A stretch of DNA of 62,513 nt. Source: Oculatella sp. LEGE 06141 (GTDB lineage: Bacteria > Cyanobacteriota > Cyanobacteriia > Elainellales > Elainellaceae). Positions 37,551 to 46,269 of the stretch are shown one piece after another. The stretch lies in assembly GCF_015207605.1 (NCBI RefSeq), contig NZ_JADEWO010000040.1, positions 1 to 62,513 on the forward strand, read 5' to 3'. Each line of letters starts with the position of its first letter. The stretch's first letter is position 1. Position numbers and translations under genes: made by a program. The notes beneath the pieces are model-generated. The model did not search any database. It worked only from the letters and a program-made list of their open reading frames with translations, and was not told the DNA's origin.

Positions 37551-38054
37551 ATGAGTAAACTCCTGAGAGTTTTTGGAGCAGGTGCCCTCGCCTTTGGCTT
37601 AGCAGTTGTGCCCTCGACACTGCCCACTGTTGCCCAAGAGACAACCGCCCCCACTACCCAGCCATCTCTTGAAGACCCTGCATCTCCGAGTCCATTGACT
37701 CCACTGGAGCCATCGCCCATTGACCCAACCGCTCCCACCAGTCAACAGCCTGCTGTTCCAGGTCAAGATCTTGGGACAACGACTCAACCCACAGTAGATC
37801 CAGTACAGGTTGAGCTACTGCAACAGCAACAAACCGATATTCAGCAACAGCAAGAAGCCCTGCTTCAGGAAAATGCGACTTTGCAACAGCGTGTCCAGGA
37901 ACTAGAGCAGCGCCCAAACTGGGGATGGGTCGGGTTGATTGGTCTGGCTGGATTGCTAGGATTGGCTGGCCTTAACAAGCGAAACACGGTCGATGCGACC
38001 CGGTATAGTGACCCTGTGGTGGGAACCGGAGTAAGCGATCGCGATCGCGTATAA
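37551..38054 (+). CDS. WGxxGxxG-CTERM-type secreted protein 1, with coiled coil
   Basis: The start is ATG 37551 with AAAGGA nine bases upstream. The 167-residue protein has a signal peptide (MSKLLRVFGAGALAFGLAVVPST... to VAQE), a Thr/Pro/Ser-rich region, and a Gln-rich coiled coil (LLQQQQTDIQQQQEALLQENATLQQRV, about residues 88-120). A C-terminal sorting-like module follows: NWGWVGLIGLAGLLGLAGL, then KRN and a short tail containing RYSDP. The WGxxGxxG helix plus basic stop resembles the WGxxGxxG-CTERM class of exported proteins. Two shorter relatives follow downstream. Function unknown. Confidence 0.8.
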   Translation: MSKLLRVFGAGALAFGLAVVPSTLPTVAQETTAPTTQPSLEDPASPSPLTPLEPSPIDPTAPTSQQPAVPGQDLGTTTQPTVDPVQVELLQQQQTDIQQQQEALLQENATLQQRVQELEQRPNWGWVGLIGLAGLLGLAGLNKRNTVDATRYSDPVVGTGVSDRDRV

Positions 38055-38376
38055 CATCCTTTAATCTACGTCTTCACCCAAAACCATAGGCATGGCAGTT
38101 GCGGCTGTCGTGCCTTTTTTGATTGAGCAAACTTCACCTGCGTCCGGGATGCAGCCGTTTGGCCTATCGTTCTTACAGCCATTTTCATTTGCATTCACCA
38201 CGCCTCAAACCCCACACCCCACACCCATTTTTGCGATGTGGCTTACTCGATTGAGAACTGCTGTAACGTCTGCTTCATCAACCGCTTTAAAGTCCGCCAA
38301 TTTATTAGAAACAATCACTAAAAATTAGGCAGTTCAACAATTTAGATGAGAAAGCAACTAACCCTAAATAACAATT

Positions 38377-38514
38377 CTGAGAACGGCGTATAACAGAAGT
38401 ATTGCTAACCTCATTTCTGATAAAAACGCCTCTGTTTCTATAGAGATAGCTAAACGACTTTTAACTCTATGGCTAAAGATTGATTTAGGCAATACAACAA
38501 ATGACTACTGTTAA
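38377..38514 (+). pseudogene. Remnant of a HigA-like XRE antitoxin gene
   Basis: In one frame the stretch reads NRSIANLISDKNASVSIEIAKRL and then WLKIDL before a stop, with no start codon. This resembles the second half of the helix-turn-helix of HigA-type antitoxins, where the usual pattern is VSRxxLSNLINGKxxxSxEMAxRL followed by WLxxQxxYDL. The linker between the two parts appears deleted, and the upstream half lies in a different frame, ending GV just before the match. No toxin gene is nearby. The call rests on pattern memory. Confidence 0.4.
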
Positions 38515-38599
38515 TTACGTAACGTTTGAGTCGCTACATAGTGCCACGCTGATTTAGCTGCTCATCCCGTTTACATCAACACAGTTTGAGGACTTTAAC

Positions 38600-38869
38600 A
38601 TGAAACGATTCAACCTACAAAAAGTTGCTGGTGCTGGTGCGCTTGCCCTTTCACTTGCTATTCTTCCCGTCGCCGCCTCTGCTCAGGAAGGCACAACGAC
38701 CACCGATACGACTCCTACTCAAACCGATACAGCCGCCGATCGCGACTTTGACTGGGGCTGGTTAGGGTTACTGGGTCTAATTGGTTTAGCTGGTTTGACT
38801 CGCAAGAACGAAACCGTTCGCTACCGCGAAACCGATGAAGTTAGCAGCCGTCCTGGCGCTCGCTACTAA
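38600..38869 (+). CDS. WGxxGxxG-CTERM-type secreted protein 2
   Basis: The 89-residue protein starts at ATG 38600 with GAGGA seven bases before it. It has a signal peptide (MKRFNLQKVAGAGALALSLAILPVAASAQ), a short Thr/Asp-rich stretch, and a module DWGWLGLLGLIGLAGL followed by TRKNE and RYRETDEVSSR. The arrangement is the same as in the other two proteins of the array, but without the coiled coil. The conserved Trp-Gly helix and arginine-rich tail suggest membrane retention or processing. Function unknown. Confidence 0.83.
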   Translation: MKRFNLQKVAGAGALALSLAILPVAASAQEGTTTTDTTPTQTDTAADRDFDWGWLGLLGLIGLAGLTRKNETVRYRETDEVSSRPGARY

Positions 38870-38997
38870 ACCGTTGATTCACCGTTCAGCTTCAGTCAAC
38901 GATTGGCTGAGAACTGAAACTTGAGAAGGCTTTTCAACCCTCTCCAGTCTGTTTACATCACTACCCTTAAAAGCCGATCTCGAAAGAGAGGAACCAT

Positions 38998-39288
38998 ATG
39001 ACAAAACGCTCTAATACTATCAATTTTGTTGGGGCTGGTATTTTAGCATTGGGTGTAGCCTTGGCACCTGCTACCCTAACCGCTAATGCTCAAACCGATC
39101 CATCACCCACGAACCCGACCGTAGACACCACGCCCTTTGCCGAGAGTAGAACCGACTCGAACAATTGGGGATGGTTAGGCTTAATTGGTTTACTGGGTTT
39201 AGCAAACTTATTCCGCAAATCCGAGGAACCGACTCGTTACAGAGATCCAAATGTAACCGCTCCTGCCGGACGAAGAGACGAAATTTAG
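38998..39288 (+). CDS. WGxxGxxG-CTERM-type secreted protein 3
   Basis: The 96-residue protein starts at ATG 38998 with AGAGGA just upstream. It has a signal peptide (MTKRSNTINFVGAGILALGVAL... to ANAQ), a Thr/Pro-rich stretch, and the module NNWGWLGLIGLLGLANLF followed by RKSEE and RYRDPN. It is the last of three tandem relatives and is followed by a strong terminator at 39431. The upstream gaps (about 130 bases between 2 and 3) hold AT-rich leaders, so each gene may have its own promoter. Confidence 0.83.
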   Translation: MTKRSNTINFVGAGILALGVALAPATLTANAQTDPSPTNPTVDTTPFAESRTDSNNWGWLGLIGLLGLANLFRKSEEPTRYRDPNVTAPAGRRDEI

Positions 39289-39430
39289 CATCACCGATAG
39301 GTTCCTTCATGCCCCAAAAGGTTGAGCATGAAGACCCAGTTGCACAACAGATTAATCACTTCCTGTTCCGACAGGACTGCTGCTAGCTTGTCCCGGAAAG
39401 GGAGTGTTTAAACAACTGTTTCAATGATGG

Positions 39431-39475
39431 CTGCCGAAGAGATGCTAACTAAGCGTCTCTTCGGCAGTTTCTTTG
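39431..39475 (+). terminator. Intrinsic terminator after the WGxxGxxG array
   Basis: A perfect 12-bp stem (CTGCCGAAGAGA with its complement) has a 13-base loop, followed by TTTCTTTGTT. It lies about 140 bases past the stop of the third gene. Confidence 0.87.
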
Positions 39476-39599
39476 TTCGCAGGTGCTACAACTCCCATTT
39501 TGGGGAACTTTGAAACAGAATCGGCTTGCAAGTCCTCAAGGTTGCGGATTTGGGGGGCGATCGCAGACATTCAATAGTTCTAAACCATCCTATTAACAG

Positions 39600-40214
39600 T
39601 TATTTGGTGTCCCAGGCCAGAACCAGCAGCGCATTAAAGATGGCCGCCGCTGCCGCAGACCCCCCTTTGCGCCCTTCCACTCGAATTTGGGGAACCGGGC
39701 TTTGCGCTAAGGCCGCTTTCGCCTCCACCACCGATATAAACCCAACGGGTGCCCCAATTACCAGTGCTGGCATCAGAGAACTGGACGAGAGGCGATCGCA
39801 CAACCTCAGCAACGCCGTTGGGGCATTGCCAATCACATAGATTGCTTCTGGAGCCATTTGCCAACAGTGCAGTAATCCTAATTCGGTACGGGTCTGGCCT
39901 GGAGGCGCTTGAGCTGGAGCGTGTTCGATCGCAGATAACAGTGGGTTCTGGAACGTTTTTTCGACCAGAGTGCAAATTCCCTGCTTCACCATCGTTACAT
40001 CCGTCACAATGGGCACCTGCTGACGAATGGCAGCGATCGCGCCCTCAATTGCCCCCGGGCTAAAGCGAAGCAAGTGCTTGAACTCAAAATCAGCCGTGCT
40101 GTGAATTGCCCGTCGCACGATCGCATACTCGGATGGCGTAAAGTGATGCTCCCCGATTTCCTGGTCAATCACAGCAAAGCTTTGTTCCAGGATTGGATGG
40201 TTAAGTGAAGTCAT
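39600..40214 (-). CDS. cobH: Precorrin-8X methylmutase (CobH/CbiC)
   Basis: The enzyme moves a methyl group from C-11 to C-12 of precorrin-8X to give hydrogenobyrinate in cobalamin synthesis. The start is ATG 40214 (MTSLNHPILEQSFAVIDQEIG), giving 204 residues, the usual size. Family features are RRAIHSTADFEFKHLLRFSPGAI (catalytic His within FKHLL), VPIVTDVTMVKQGI, ALLRL and MPALVIGAPVGFISVVEAKAAL, and PQIRVEGRKGGSAAAAAIFNALL at the C-terminus. A GAGACGC inverted repeat lies about 90 bases upstream. No other cobalamin gene is in the window. Confidence 0.95.
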   Translation of the reverse strand: MTSLNHPILEQSFAVIDQEIGEHHFTPSEYAIVRRAIHSTADFEFKHLLRFSPGAIEGAIAAIRQQVPIVTDVTMVKQGICTLVEKTFQNPLLSAIEHAPAQAPPGQTRTELGLLHCWQMAPEAIYVIGNAPTALLRLCDRLSSSSLMPALVIGAPVGFISVVEAKAALAQSPVPQIRVEGRKGGSAAAAAIFNALLVLAWDTK

Positions 40215-40304
40215 GGACGATATCACCGCTTTCAACACTGAACAGGCAGAAACAAGGCGTGAAAACGTTGACAGCCCCGATGCGGCAACGCCCCCATAGG
40301 GGTA

Positions 40305-40328
40305 GAGACGCAAGCTACCTCGCGTCTC
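40305..40328. repeat. GAGACGC/GCGTCTC inverted repeat
   Basis: GAGACGC (40305-40311) and GCGTCTC (40322-40328) form a 7-bp stem with a 10-base loop. Similar GAGACGCG...CGCGTCTC units are dispersed repeats in filamentous cyanobacteria (recalled). Confidence 0.6.
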
Positions 40329-40394
40329 ACATAACGGCATCTATTGTCCATTGATTCCGCTCATGGCGGGAGCGGCAGCCAGCGCAAGAAGCCG

Positions 40395-41198
40395 TTAAAG
40401 CTCTAACACAGCCCAGCCAGGATCGCGATCGTAGCGCGTCATGTCTTCAAATTTACGCAGTTCAGCTCGATTCACCCGAAGCTGGAACTCTTGCCGATCC
40501 TCCGCATCTGGATCGAGCCAGCTTTGGCTAATCTGAGTCAACGTTTGCCCCAGCCGATCGCGATCGACCGTAGCAGTAGCATCGCTGAAATAGCCCAGCG
40601 TCACATGTGCCGTGAAGTGATACTGCTGCTCAATTCCCAACCCCATCAGTGCCGAGTTCTGGTAAATAGCGCGTCGAAGCTGCAAAATGCGTTCGTACGA
40701 TTCTTCATTCTTAGGAACCAGGCAAACGCCAACGCCTCGCGTGCGGACAATTAGCCCAAACGCTTGCCAAATAATTGGCTGTTCTGATTGAGCATACACC
40801 TGAAACTTCTGAAAGCTGTCAGCGATGCGATCGCACAACTTCGGTTCAAAGGTTGGATCGTCGTCAGCCGCATGATGATAGGCGCTATCCCAGATCAAAT
40901 CGGCCAGCGTCAGGTGAAAACTGTCGGGCGGCACAGGCACAACCAACTCCGATGGAAGCTGCTGCAACATCTGCTGCTGCAACGTTTGCAGCCGCGCATA
41001 AAATGCTTCATTGCCAGTCTCGTCACACCAGGGTGGCGTAATCACCGAATAGCCCGCAAACGGAACCGGCTGAAATTCACCGTTCGGAAGCCGCTTAAAC
41101 TTTGGTGAAGCCTGGATGTGCTGCACCTGCGATAGATAGGCTTCTGGTAGCATCATTCGAGCTACCCGGTTTACATAAACTTCGTAGGTATCATCCAA
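40395..41198 (-). CDS. DUF1868/2H phosphoesterase-like protein
   Basis: The 267-residue protein has two H-x-T-x motifs of the 2H phosphoesterase (LigT-like) superfamily: FHLTLADLIWD near residue 98 and HFTAHVTLGYFSD near 203. The spacing between the motifs and the DUF1868-like N-terminal region (MMLPEAYLSQVQHIQASPKFKRLPNGEF) support membership in that family, which acts on cyclic phosphate or 2'-5' bonds. The substrate is not known. It has no signal or membrane segment. It lies 180 bases before cobH on the same strand. Confidence 0.75.
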   Translation of the reverse strand: MDDTYEVYVNRVARMMLPEAYLSQVQHIQASPKFKRLPNGEFQPVPFAGYSVITPPWCDETGNEAFYARLQTLQQQMLQQLPSELVVPVPPDSFHLTLADLIWDSAYHHAADDDPTFEPKLCDRIADSFQKFQVYAQSEQPIIWQAFGLIVRTRGVGVCLVPKNEESYERILQLRRAIYQNSALMGLGIEQQYHFTAHVTLGYFSDATATVDRDRLGQTLTQISQSWLDPDAEDRQEFQLRVNRAELRKFEDMTRYDRDPGWAVLEL

Positions 41199-41511
41199 TC
41201 TCGGTCGCCTCGCCTTTACTGAGAGAACAATGAAATCGCATTTTCTTTAATCTAACGATATTCTGCCTTAAAACGGAGAAGTTAAACCCAAAGGGTTGTC
41301 TGCAACCGATCCCCGTGAAGCAGCCCCGTGAAGCAGACAGTTCCTCTTCAAGAAAATGAGTACAGCGTATGGGACTATCAGAGGTTAAACGCTCTTACCA
41401 TACCATCGTCTCTCCTGCTAAATATCTCTGTATCCCCTGCCGCTTTGTGAATGGATCGCGCGAATCCATGCCAATCGCCAGAATAGACTGTGTACTGGAA
41501 TGACTTGCCGT
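41199..41511. other. Divergent intergenic region, nothing recognised
   Basis: The 313 bases hold a short direct duplication around 41320-41340 (CCCGTGAAGCAG twice) and no other structure. It carries the promoters of the DUF1868 gene and holA. Confidence 0.45.
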
Positions 41512-42498
41512 ATGCCAATTTACGTTTACTGGGGAGACGATGAATTTGCGCTTAACCGGGCAGCGATCGCCCTGCGCGATCGCACCATAGCAGCAGAATG
41601 GGCTAGCTTTAACTACGACAAAATCCCACCCGAACAGCCCGATGGCCTCACACAGGGGCTTAACCAAGCCATGACTCCCCCCTTTGGCACGGGCAACCGC
41701 CTGGTTTGGATTGTAGAAACCACCGTTTGCCAGCGATGCCCAGAGGAAACACTCGCTGAACTGGAACGCACGCTACCCGCTATTCCAGACACGTCCGTGC
41801 TGCTGCTGACCACAGCCACCAAGCCCGACGGTCGGCTGAAATCAACCAAGCTGCTGCAAAAACACGCCGAAGTGAAAGAATTTACCAGCATTCCACCCTG
41901 GAAAACCGATCTGTTGATGCAGCAAGTACGGCAAGCGGCGCAAGAAGTGGGGGTTAAGCTAACGCCCGAAGCCGCTCAACTGCTGGCTGAGTCGGTGGGC
42001 AACGACACCCGACAACTCTACAGCGAACTGGAAAAGCTGCGGCTCTATGCTGGTTCTGCACAGCAGCCCTTACCGGAAACTGTGGTGGCTACCCTGGTGG
42101 CTGCCTATAGCCAAAACAGTCTGCAACTGGCGAGCGCCATTCGCCAGGGCGATACGGGTAAAGCGCTGACATTGATTGCCGAATTATTTAACCGCAACGA
42201 GCCAGCATTGCGAATTGTGGCGGTATTGGTCGGGCAATTTCGTAAATGGCTATGGGTCAAGCTGATGACCGAATCGGGAGAACGGGACGATCGCACCATT
42301 GCCCAGGCCGCAGAGGTTAACAACCCCAGACAAATCTATTTTTTGCAGCAAGATGTCAAACCGCTGCCGCTGCATCAGCTCAAACGCGCCTTGTCGATTT
42401 TGCTAGAGCTAGAATTTGGTCTTAAAAAAGGCGCAGACGAATTCAGCTTTTTGCAAACTAAAGTGCTAGAGCTATGTCACCTCTTTTGCAGGAGATAA
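41512..42498 (+). CDS. holA: DNA polymerase III delta subunit
   Basis: The delta subunit opens the sliding clamp during loading. The start is given as ATG 41512 (MPIYVYWGDDEFAL); ATG 41500 is an alternative four codons earlier. The 328-residue protein has the delta-family N-terminus (YVYWGDDEFALNRAAIAL), a middle AAA-like region without a P-loop (RLVWIVETTVCQRCPEETLAELERTL, PDTSVLLLTTATKPDGRLKSTKLLQKHA), and the C-terminal helical collar (LLAESVGNDTRQLYSELEKLRLY, ALRIVAVLVGQFRKWLWVKLM). This is the same clamp-loader complex as DnaX at the left edge. Confidence 0.93.
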   Translation: MPIYVYWGDDEFALNRAAIALRDRTIAAEWASFNYDKIPPEQPDGLTQGLNQAMTPPFGTGNRLVWIVETTVCQRCPEETLAELERTLPAIPDTSVLLLTTATKPDGRLKSTKLLQKHAEVKEFTSIPPWKTDLLMQQVRQAAQEVGVKLTPEAAQLLAESVGNDTRQLYSELEKLRLYAGSAQQPLPETVVATLVAAYSQNSLQLASAIRQGDTGKALTLIAELFNRNEPALRIVAVLVGQFRKWLWVKLMTESGERDDRTIAQAAEVNNPRQIYFLQQDVKPLPLHQLKRALSILLELEFGLKKGADEFSFLQTKVLELCHLFCRR

Positions 42499-42643
42499 GG
42501 TATAGTTCGTGAAGGTTTAAGGTACGCTTCAAAAGAGTTGCAGGTGTATCAGGAAATGCCTTGACCTGGAACTTCCCTCACTTAAAATAATTCAAATCAA
42601 TTGCGGACACTAATGTCGATTTCTGACCTGTAACATCAACCCT

Positions 42644-43156
42644 ATGATCAGACTGCGTTTCAATTCCCTGTTTCCAACTGGCACCCCTTCTGGTTTACCC
42701 CGTTCCTTCACGATTGGGATTTTGTCAGTGGCAGGCTTGCTGTTTGGAGGGGTACCCACCCTGCAACCGCAAGCGTCTACACTGGTTTTCAGCGATACTG
42801 CCTCTGCTCAGACCGTAGCGATTACCACGGAAGAGGTGCGAAACTACGCTCGTTCCGTGCTGGCGATCGAACCCATTCGCCAAACGGCCTATGACGAGAT
42901 TAAGCGGATTAGCGGCTCTAACCAGGTGCCAGCGATCGCCTGCCATCGACCCGATAGCCTGACGAGCCTGGGGCGAGATATCCGCCGAATTGCCGTCCAA
43001 TACTGCAATCAAGCCATTGGCATTGTTGAAGGCAACGCGTTAACCATCACCCGCTTCAACACCATTACAACCAACCTGCAATCCAGTCCTGAATTGGCTA
43101 CCCAAATTCAAGACGAACTGATCCGGTTGCAGCAGGGCACCTCTACCAATCCTTAA
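42644..43156 (+). CDS. DUF4168 domain secreted protein
   Basis: The 170-residue protein has an N-terminal hydrophobic segment (SFTIGILSVAGLLFGGV) ahead of an Ala-x-Ala-like cleavage region near SAQTVA, so it is probably exported. The mature part (VAITTEEVRNYARSVLAIEPIRQTAYDEIKRISGSNQVPAIACHRPDSL, then FNTITTNLQSSPELATQIQDELIRLQ) resembles the helical DUF4168 family common in cyanobacteria. Two cysteines (ACHRP and YCNQA) could pair outside the membrane. The function is unknown. Confidence 0.77.
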   Translation: MIRLRFNSLFPTGTPSGLPRSFTIGILSVAGLLFGGVPTLQPQASTLVFSDTASAQTVAITTEEVRNYARSVLAIEPIRQTAYDEIKRISGSNQVPAIACHRPDSLTSLGRDIRRIAVQYCNQAIGIVEGNALTITRFNTITTNLQSSPELATQIQDELIRLQQGTSTNP

Positions 43157-43318
43157 AACTCTCACCCATCCTTAAAAATTGGGTTCAACGTACGGCCTGA
43201 ATACCATCAGCAAGCGATACCTCCTGCCCACCGTCAACGCTAAGGGGCAATCCCAAAGGGCACGCTGCAACCGCTAAGATTGTAGGGTCAATAGCAGACA
43301 ATCTACCTCACCGCAGCT

Positions 43319-43579
43319 ATGGCTCGACTTGACCCTTTCACCCTGCAAATGCAAATCACCCGGATGTTTGAGCAGGGACAATCCTTTTTTGCAACTACCA
43401 AAGTTCAAGACTGGCTGCGGGAGCGTAATGAAGATCCCGCAGCCTACGACATCACCTTTCACCAAAAGCCTGCCCCTCCTGGTTCGGGTCTGGTGATGGT
43501 GATCGATATCGAACTGACGCGGCGCGACGGGCAACCCGTTGACCCGTGGCTGCAAGACGAAGTGAATCGACACGGTTAA
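43319..43579 (+). CDS. Conserved hypothetical protein upstream of obg
   Basis: The 86-residue protein (MARLDPFTLQMQITRMFEQGQSFFATTKVQDWLRER, then SGLVMVIDIELTRRDGQPVDPWLQDEVNRHG) is a small soluble alpha/beta protein with no cysteines. The first ATG of the frame is at 43319. I do not recognise a family. It lies 115 bases upstream of obg on the same strand, so linkage is possible but not shown. Confidence 0.6.
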   Translation: MARLDPFTLQMQITRMFEQGQSFFATTKVQDWLRERNEDPAAYDITFHQKPAPPGSGLVMVIDIELTRRDGQPVDPWLQDEVNRHG

Positions 43580-43694
43580 CCGCTCGCATCCAATTGGCGT
43601 TGCTGGCATTCTGCGGCTGAATCGCTCTTTGTCGTCAAGACTCGCTACGATGGACAGATAATGATGGACAGAGCGAAGCACCTGTTTTCTTGCA

Positions 43695-44738
43695 ATGCAA
43701 TTTATTGACCAGGCAGAAATTGAAGTCGAAGCGGGCGATGGCGGTGATGGCATGGTGGCCTTTCGTCGCGAAAAGTACGTTCCGGCAGGCGGGCCAGCGG
43801 GCGGCAACGGTGGACATGGCGGCTCGGTGGTTCTGGTTGCCGTTACCCGACTGCAAACCTTATTAGACTTCAGATATGCTCGCCGCTTTAAAGCCAGCAA
43901 CGGGCAGAGGGGCGGGCCTAAAAGTATGACTGGAGCCTCAGGGCAGGATCTAACCATTGAGGTTCCCTGTGGCACGATGGTTTACGATGCCGAAACGGGC
44001 GAAGTGCTGGGCGATTTGGTTAGCCCTGGGCAAACGCTAAAAGTGGCGCAGGGCGGCAAAGGTGGACTGGGCAACAAGCATTTTTTGAGCAACCGCAATC
44101 GCGCCCCCGAACATGCCTTACCTGGCTTGCCTGGAGAACATCGCACGGTTCGCCTGGAGTTAAAGCTGCTGGCAGAAGTTGGCATTATTGGGCTGCCGAA
44201 TGCTGGCAAATCGACGTTGATTTCAGCTCTCTCTGCGGCTCGACCCAAAGTAGCCGACTATCCCTTTACAACCCTGATTCCCAACCTGGGTGTTGTGCGG
44301 AAACCTACTGGCGATGGAACGGTGTTTGCCGATATTCCTGGACTTATTGCAGGTGCCCATCTGGGAGCGGGGTTAGGTCACGATTTCCTGCGCCATATTG
44401 AACGAACCCGGCTGTTGCTGCACCTGGTTGATGCAACGGTTGACGATCCAGTGGCAGATTATCAAACCATCCAGACTGAGCTAGAAGCCTATGGTCGAGG
44501 CTTAGCCAACCGTCCGCAAATTTTGGGGCTAAACAAAGTAGACGCGATCGCAGACACCGAGGCGATCGCAGACATCGCTCAACAGCTCCACCAGTTGAGT
44601 CAGGCTCCCGTGTTCATCATCTCGGCGGTGGCTGGAATCGGCCTGGATCAGCTCTTACAAGCCGTTTGGCAAACCCTGGATGCCGCAGGTGAACCGGATG
44701 AATTCATCCCTCAACCGTTTTCTAGCCAGCTTGCTTAG
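43695..44738 (+). CDS. obg: GTPase Obg/CgtA
   Basis: Obg is a ribosome-associated GTPase needed for large-subunit maturation and linked to the stringent response. The 347-residue protein has the glycine-rich Obg fold at residues 1-160 ([41 protein letters not shown]). The G domain follows with the P-loop [15 protein letters not shown] near 167, the switch II motif [29 protein letters not shown], and the NKVD motif. The C-terminal OCT domain of longer Obg proteins is absent, which is common in cyanobacteria. Confidence 0.96.
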   Translation: MQFIDQAEIEVEAGDGGDGMVAFRREKYVPAGGPAGGNGGHGGSVVLVAVTRLQTLLDFRYARRFKASNGQRGGPKSMTGASGQDLTIEVPCGTMVYDAETGEVLGDLVSPGQTLKVAQGGKGGLGNKHFLSNRNRAPEHALPGLPGEHRTVRLELKLLAEVGIIGLPNAGKSTLISALSAARPKVADYPFTTLIPNLGVVRKPTGDGTVFADIPGLIAGAHLGAGLGHDFLRHIERTRLLLHLVDATVDDPVADYQTIQTELEAYGRGLANRPQILGLNKVDAIADTEAIADIAQQLHQLSQAPVFIISAVAGIGLDQLLQAVWQTLDAAGEPDEFIPQPFSSQLA

Positions 44739-45032
44739 CTAGCTAGCCTGAGGTGAATCGGCACTGCAAAACGTTCTACAGGCTCAGCCAAATACAGGCT
44801 GTGTGGAAACCCTGACTCATACGTCAGCAGAATGTGCAGAAATGTTTACGAAGTGAGATACTAATTCAATACGAGCGATCGCCCAACCGGGTTTCGGTCG
44901 TTAATAGTGCTGCTCCATAGCATGTGACTTTCTCGACCCATGAGACTGCCGTTAGTGGGTCGCTCAACTGAAAGACCACGTCCTCGCTAGGCTGCTGGGG
45001 CAGTTTGGCTTGATTTCTAGTCCAGGAGCGCT

Positions 45033-45890
45033 ATGACGCTGCAACTCAAACCTGAATTTCTGCAAAGGATGCCTCAGCTCAAGAGAACCGCAGTACTGGT
45101 AATCGGCGGTGCCGAAGATAAGGTTCACGGACGGCAAATCTTGTCCACTTTCTTTGAACGTGCTGGAGGAACCGATGCTCGGATCGGCATCATCCCCTGT
45201 GCGTCTCGTGAACCGGATGCGATTGGTACCCGATACCACAACATTTTTGAAGAAATGGGCGCAAAGTCGATCGAGGTTATCGACGTGCGAGAACGAGAGC
45301 AGAGCGATAACCCTGTTTGGCAAACGTTTCTGGACGATTGCACGGGTGTCTTTATGACGGGCGGCGACCAGTTGCGCTTGTGCGATTTGCTCGCAAACAC
45401 CTCGATTATGGAGCGGGTACGGATGCGTGCCCAACTGGGAGAAATTACCCTGGCTGGAACCAGTGCGGGTGCTGCCGTAATGGGGCACCAAATGATTGCA
45501 GGTGGCGGTAGTGGGGAGTCGCCTAACCGTTCGCTGGTAGATTTGTCCACCGGGCTAGGCATTATTCCAGAAGTGATTGTCGATCAGCATTTTCATAACC
45601 GCAACCGCATGGCTCGCTTGATGAGCGCGATCGCCACCTGTCCCGATAAACTCGGCATTGGAATCGATGAAGATACCTGCGCTTTGTTTGAAAGCGACGG
45701 CGTGTTTCAGGTGATTGGCAAAGGCACCGTCACCATCGTTGATGCCGACCATGTGTTTTACACCAATCAAGCCGATGTTAGCCCTGGAGATCCCCTCAGT
45801 ATCCACAACCTGCGGGTTCATATCCTGAGCCAGGGCGATCGCTACAACATCAACAAACGATTAGTTTTGTCCCCTTTGCATCATTCTTAA
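45033..45890 (+). CDS. cphB: Cyanophycinase
   Basis: CphB is a serine peptidase (family S51) that cuts cyanophycin into beta-Asp-Arg dipeptides in the cytoplasm. The 285-residue protein has VLVIGGAEDKVHGRQILSTFFERAGG, the region CTGVFMTGGDQLRL, and the nucleophile motif GTSAGAAVMGHQMIAGG with its serine near residue 147. GLGIIPEVIVDQHFHNRNRMARLMSAI and GIGIDEDTCALFESDG then follow. Length and order fit the family well. The synthetase cphA follows 379 bases downstream on the same strand, the usual cphB-cphA order. Confidence 0.97.
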   Translation: MTLQLKPEFLQRMPQLKRTAVLVIGGAEDKVHGRQILSTFFERAGGTDARIGIIPCASREPDAIGTRYHNIFEEMGAKSIEVIDVREREQSDNPVWQTFLDDCTGVFMTGGDQLRLCDLLANTSIMERVRMRAQLGEITLAGTSAGAAVMGHQMIAGGGSGESPNRSLVDLSTGLGIIPEVIVDQHFHNRNRMARLMSAIATCPDKLGIGIDEDTCALFESDGVFQVIGKGTVTIVDADHVFYTNQADVSPGDPLSIHNLRVHILSQGDRYNINKRLVLSPLHHS

Positions 45891-46269
45891 ATGAATTCCG
45901 GCTCTATGCTTAAGAAGCGTCTGTGTGCGGGCTTCTAGATCCAGAAAGAAGCGCTTTTTTGACGAATAGCATCACCTTGTGAGGAGTAGTGGTCATTTGC
46001 ATTGTGTCCGGCATCCATACCAACGTTGCACCCAGAGCATAATGCTTCTGTAATCGTTTCTATCTTGTCCACGGGTTGGCGGCAACGTTTTCCCAGTGGA
46101 AGGATTTCTGTGTCTCCTGATGTAGGGTGTCAACTAGCCAGAATTCATGGCTTGAGTTGTTAATCCCCTGGAAGAAGTGTTCTCTGTGAACGGTTTAGAA
46201 GTTTTCTTACGACCGAGACTAGATTATTGCTGCCGCCGCTTACACCCCGAATGAGTCTTGCTTAGCGTT
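45891..46269. other. cphB-cphA intergenic region
   Basis: These 379 bases probably hold a separate cphA promoter. No NtcA site (GTAN8TAC) was seen with confidence. A weak hairpin around 45937-45950 ahead of T6 (45955-45960) could end the cphB transcript. Confidence 0.4.

Noticed and set aside
38092-38328. 78-codon frame after the first WGxxGxxG gene
   Set aside because: No ribosome binding site, biased composition, and no link to the array plan.
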